Assembly: GCA_009746045.1 (NCBI GenBank)
Contig: RPFO01000003.1
Span: forward strand, 512,787 to 576,786
Length of the DNA: 64,000 nucleotides
From: Mesostigma viride
Lineage: Eukaryota; Streptophyta; Mesostigmatophyceae; Mesostigmatales; Mesostigmataceae
Direction of reading: 5' to 3'
Of this stretch, positions 60,544-64,000 are shown one piece after another. Numbering within the stretch: the first letter of the stretch is position 1; each line of letters starts with the position of its first letter. A program made the position numbers and the translations under genes. The notes below the pieces were generated by a model. The model was not told where the DNA came from and did not search any database. It saw nothing but the letters and a program-made list of their open reading frames with translations.

Positions 60544-61410
60544 TCAATATAGACTGTCCCGCGACTCGTTCCACTCTCTGCAGGTTTTGCAACAACCGAT
60601 CGAGCGAACTCTCGGAACCTCTTTCGCCGCCATTTCATCGACACGAGCGAACATCTCTTCTTTGGCGGCCACCAACTTTGCCTCCTTGTTGCCGGTGTCA
60701 GGATAGATTTCGGACCTCCTCGTCTTCATCGGGGCCACTCTCTCCAAATACTCTGCACACAGAGAATCCTGCTCCTCCTCCACAATCGCCTTCACGCCGG
60801 ATACAATCGCTTTGGCTTTTGTTTCCACGCGAAAATCGAACTCTCGTTGAGTTATCAGCGGAATGTCGGCGAGTGCAAAACACATACGCCGATAAAGTTC
60901 GCTTACATCCGTGTCACGCGAGTCGGCAAAAGGTGTCGTCATCAAAAAGCATCTCAAGCTACTCCAACCATTTTCTTGGGCGCCGGCAACGTAGCCTCCC
61001 TTTGCCAAGTCCGCACCTGTCGCGGAGTCTTTGACTATCCAATCTTCAAGGAAGTACTCGTCTCCCCTGGTGAAATCAAAATTTACACCCACGACCTCTC
61101 CGACAGTCATGTCCAGGCGAAGTCGCAGGGCCCCCCCCGCCAATCCAGGTCCGAGGGCGCCCGCCATTCCAAGTCCGCGACTGAGGGCATTTTCGATGTG
61201 ACGAGAATGTTCTTCGTGCTTTCGGCAATACAAGTCAAATCCGAGAGCGGTTTTCTTGCAAGTGGACACATCACACTTGCGCGGCGCCCCTATTGAGCGA
61301 GCAACACTCTGAATGACAGTGGCAACCGCTTGGTGTTGTTGAAGTCGTTGCCAATCCTCCATCAGGAGGTGACTAGACGAATCGGACGAATCTTCCGTCG
61401 AACCGGACAT
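60544..61410 (-). CDS. CX4CX10CX2H-motif protein 2 (unrecognised, paralogue of the next gene)
   Basis: 288 residues from the ATG at 61,410, which matches the paralogue's start. After a Ser/Asp-rich beginning, residues about 45-65 read RKCDVSTCKKTALGFDLYCR followed by KH, the same C-x4-C-x10-C-x2-H pattern. A Gly-rich loop (GMAGALGPGLAGGALRLRLD) and a helical middle follow. The C terminus adds CCKTCREW, three more cysteines. A metal-binding role is inferred; no family is recognised. Two palindromic motif copies lie between its stop and the next gene (60,519 and 60,379) and one precedes it (61,522). Confidence 0.65.
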   Translation of the reverse strand: MSGSTEDSSDSSSHLLMEDWQRLQQHQAVATVIQSVARSIGAPRKCDVSTCKKTALGFDLYCRKHEEHSRHIENALSRGLGMAGALGPGLAGGALRLRLDMTVGEVVGVNFDFTRGDEYFLEDWIVKDSATGADLAKGGYVAGAQENGWSSLRCFLMTTPFADSRDTDVSELYRRMCFALADIPLITQREFDFRVETKAKAIVSGVKAIVEEEQDSLCAEYLERVAPMKTRRSEIYPDTGNKEAKLVAAKEEMFARVDEMAAKEVPRVRSIGCCKTCREWNESRDSLY

Positions 61411-61574
61411 CTGCGACAAGTTACGATAACATACCGGCCCCGGAAAATAAAATTCAAAAAACGTTTTGAAATTTTTTTATTGTACTTGTTTATTAATACG
61501 AAGGTTTAAATTTGGCGCAAAGAAACGCCCCAAGGCGCAACTTGTCGAACAGCAATATGGCGATAAAACATTAT

Positions 61575-61775
61575 CTATTCAATGTGCGATTGATGTGCTG
61601 AAACCTTCCAGACTTTGACACTGTCCGGTATCACCGGACTCGGACGAGGAGTCGAGTCGGAAGCGAGCCAGTAATCCTCGACTATTTTTTTGATGTACAA
61701 TGGAAGACTCCTTCCATTATGTCGAAGTGTGTCGGTCCTTTGCCTTTTGGCCAAACTCTCCTTAACCTCCACCAT
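61575..61775 (-). CDS. small basic/acidic protein, 66 residues (unrecognised)
   Basis: MVEVKESLAKRQRTDTLRHN, then LPLYIKKIVEDYWLAS, ending VWKVSAHQSHIE. The ATG at 61,775 was chosen; an in-frame ATG at 61,820 would add 15 residues, but these cross a possible CGCAG acceptor. A motif copy lies ~50 bases after the stop. It could be an exon of a longer transcript. Confidence 0.45.
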   Translation of the reverse strand: MVEVKESLAKRQRTDTLRHNGRSLPLYIKKIVEDYWLASDSTPRPSPVIPDSVKVWKVSAHQSHIE

Positions 61776-61876
61776 TTCCTGCGCGTAGGAGGAAAATGAT
61801 ACGTTATAAACATTAAACATTAAACATTAAATATAACATCATATAAACAAGTTATTACTCTACATTTCAAGTTTTT

Positions 61877-62632
61877 CTAAGAGGCAGAGCCGTCGTGGAA
61901 GTTGAAGGAGAAGTCGACATCAGACCCCATAGTTTTATCCAGTATCGTCGTCACGTTAACCCCCCACTTCACCCCTGCCAGCACCTCCCTCGCTTGCCTC
62001 AGACGTTCGCATCTATCCTTATGCCTACTCCAGTCCGCACGCTGGCACTCCTCACTGCAATATCTGGCATCCCTACATCCTCTACACCACTTGATATGAG
62101 GTCCTGTTTCGCACCCACACCCCTCCTTGGAGCACTTTCGCGTACTACGCATGCGATCCCCATCCCTCACGATCGGGTCAGAGAGCAAGAAAAAGTTCAT
62201 GTTGAGGGGTACTGCCCCTACACATGCATCAGCCCTCACGCGCAGAGAATGCGTAACATTCGGGTAAAATGCGCGCCCGTAGGTGCACCCAAGCTGAGCC
62301 CCTTCCTCTTCCCCCAACTCTATCTTTGGCCCCTTTGTAATGAACGACACCAAAAGGCGGAACTCCGTCCTTGGGTCTATGGGCACTCTTAGATCCATCT
62401 GTGGTCTGAAAAAACCCTCTTGAATACAGAAGTTCATATCAGCTAGCTGGGCGTACATAATTCTCTCCATTTGGCTGAACGAATCAAACGCCAATAAAAC
62501 GGCCAAGTGGCGGCCTGTCCTCTCCTGCGCGACTCGAACTTCCTCGAATATGACACGCGACAGAAAGCGAACTTGTTTGAAAACGTTTTGAAGGACGCTT
62601 CCGTAGACTTCATTCACGATCTCGGACTCCAT
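61877..62632 (-). CDS. MYND-type zinc-finger protein
   Basis: 251 residues. The N-terminal half is helical and unrecognised. The C-terminal part has a MYND-like finger with Cys/His in the expected order: KCSKEGCGC, then KWCRGCRDARYCSEECQRAD and WSRHKDRC. MYND fingers bind two zinc ions and usually mediate protein-protein contacts. No SET domain is present, so this is not a SMYD-type methyltransferase. ATG 62,632 (MESEIVNE) is preferred to one eight codons upstream because the latter is in A/T-rich spacer. Spacers of 68 and ~100 bases separate it from its neighbours. Confidence 0.75.
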   Translation of the reverse strand: MESEIVNEVYGSVLQNVFKQVRFLSRVIFEEVRVAQERTGRHLAVLLAFDSFSQMERIMYAQLADMNFCIQEGFFRPQMDLRVPIDPRTEFRLLVSFITKGPKIELGEEEGAQLGCTYGRAFYPNVTHSLRVRADACVGAVPLNMNFFLLSDPIVRDGDRMRSTRKCSKEGCGCETGPHIKWCRGCRDARYCSEECQRADWSRHKDRCERLRQAREVLAGVKWGVNVTTILDKTMGSDVDFSFNFHDGSAS

Positions 62633-62700
62633 CTTTTTCAGGGAAAAAACGAACAAAAAAATTCATAAACATTAATTTATTATTTTATAATAACAAGTTA

Positions 62701-62940
62701 CTATTCCTCGGAATAGTTTTTTTTTATCCATTCCACAAACGCGTTTGTCACAAACACCTTCCATGCTTTCTCAAGAACTTGTCCCCCTGATGTTTTTGAG
62801 TATTCAAACTCGTCATCCGAAGAAACCAACTCCGGCACATCCTCCGAGAGGGTCTCTAAATTGTCATCGGCTTTCCTTTTGCGCTTGTGGTTTCCGAAGC
62901 ATTTTTTTTGTTCTTCTTCTGACATTTGTTCTGCAACCAT
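62701..62940 (-). CDS. small charged protein with nuclear-signal-like run, 79 residues
   Basis: MVAEQMSEEEQKKCFGNHKR and then KRKADD, an acidic DVPELVSSDDEFEY stretch, and a C-terminal helix WKVFVTNAFVEWIKKNY. No family is recognised. It is the first gene of the cluster on this strand. The TAG is followed by an A/T-rich spacer of 68 bases to the MYND gene. Confidence 0.5.
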   Translation of the reverse strand: MVAEQMSEEEQKKCFGNHKRKRKADDNLETLSEDVPELVSSDDEFEYSKTSGGQVLEKAWKVFVTNAFVEWIKKNYSEE

Positions 62941-63049
62941 GGAGTCATTTCGAGGGGGGTGTGGTTTAACGGGTGCAGATTTAAAGTAATTTGTTTTAGG
63001 TGAACGATGGTAAAAACTTCATTAGATATTTTAAACGAACGAGAAGCAA

Positions 63050-63460
63050 CAGAAACGACGGCGGGCGTAACTATCATGGGAAACTTTGATATCACAAGAT
63101 CACAATGGACACGAACGCGCTGCAACTTTCACGACATATTCTTCGACATCGAAAATAAAAAAGAAACGACGGCGGGCGTAACTATCATGAAACATTGATC
63201 TTACAAGAAGCTGACGGGGATGCAACTTTCACGACAAACACTTCGACATCGAAGATGCAAAAGAAACGACGGCGGGCGTAACTATCATGGAAAGATTGAG
63301 CTTACAAGATGACAAGTTAACTGACGGGGGTGCATCTTTCCCGAGATATATTTCGACATCGAAAAGGCAAAAGAAACGACGGCGGGCGTAACTAGCACAA
63401 CCAATGTTGGTCATGTGCTCTTCCAGTAAGACAAGAAACGACGGCGGGCGTAACTATCAC
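63050..63460 (+). repeat. ~105-bp tandem repeat carrying the palindromic motif
   Basis: Five motif copies of the form GAAACGACGGCGGGCGTAAC at 63,052, 63,163, 63,263, 63,373 and 63,435. Spacers share TTGAGCTTACAAGATGAC, GCAACTTTCACGACA and CTTCGACATCGAA. It lies upstream of the first cluster gene, in its presumed 5' region. Confidence 0.88.
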
Positions 63461-63507
63461 ACGGTCCAGGAAGAGTGACGTTGGCAGAATTATGGTGTTT
63501 GTAAAAG

Positions 63508-64000
<493 letters not shown>

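Larger units (their letters stand above)
58172..61541 (+). repeat. palindromic GC motif copies in spacers and introns of the cluster
   Basis: Single copies at 58,172, 59,356, 59,469, 60,379, 60,519 and 61,522, all antisense to the genes. Consensus is GAAACGCC-GGCG-GCAACT, but the centre varies while staying self-complementary: TGCGAC-CGCC-GTCGCA at 59,470, CGCCC-TG-GGGCG at 60,382, CGCC-CCAA-GGCG at 61,525. Co-varying arms suggest that the hairpin or dyad, not the exact sequence, is conserved. Confidence 0.75.

Overview
This is nuclear DNA of a plastid-bearing eukaryote, most likely a green alga. Exons are joined by GT-AG introns. A lumazine synthase has a transit-peptide-like extension, and there is a plant-type WCRKC thioredoxin-like gene. 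The window is full of non-LTR retrotransposon debris, tRNA-derived SINEs, small inverted-repeat elements, minisatellites and simple repeats. Species and clade cannot be fixed from sequence alone.

Layout. 0-6.5 kb: retrotransposon graveyard, in which a 5'-truncated LINE is nested inside an older LINE with an 18-bp target-site duplication. 6.5-10.3 kb: gene-poor DNA with a ~240-bp direct duplication. 10.36-11.05 kb: intronless single C2H2 zinc-finger gene. 11-15 kb: nothing recognisable. 15-29 kb: minus-strand exons of one or more genes. The 3' end is well defined (IQ motifs plus a WW-like domain), with phase-consistent upstream exons scattered among minisatellites. 29.7-31.2 kb: 81-bp minisatellite and a long tetranucleotide tract. 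33.1-33.9 kb: lumazine synthase. 34.2-36.1 kb: complete inverted-repeat element and a broken ORF1-like gene. 38.3-41.65 kb (minus) and 42.4-47.1 kb (plus): a divergent pair, a four-exon WCRKC thioredoxin-like gene and a five-exon dynactin p25 (DCTN5) gene, both assembled here from phase-matched exons. 47.5-51.7 kb: SINEs, a second ORF1-like copy and an ACCGGT-rich repeat. 52.3-63 kb: a dense cluster, all on the minus strand, of six unrecognised or partly recognised genes. 63.05-64 kb: tandem repeats, then a GA-rich tract to the window edge.

The cluster at 52.3-63.5 kb is the most unusual part. It holds an eight-exon gene for ~1,830 residues, two proteins with the same CX4CX10CX2H motif, a MYND-finger protein and two small charged proteins. 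About 20 copies of a short palindromic GC motif lie only in its introns and spacers. Elsewhere a recurring theme is tandem duplication of exon/intron boundaries, which leaves decoy splice sites inside introns. Several exons of the large gene are one base short in C/G homopolymers, pointing to assembly errors rather than decay.
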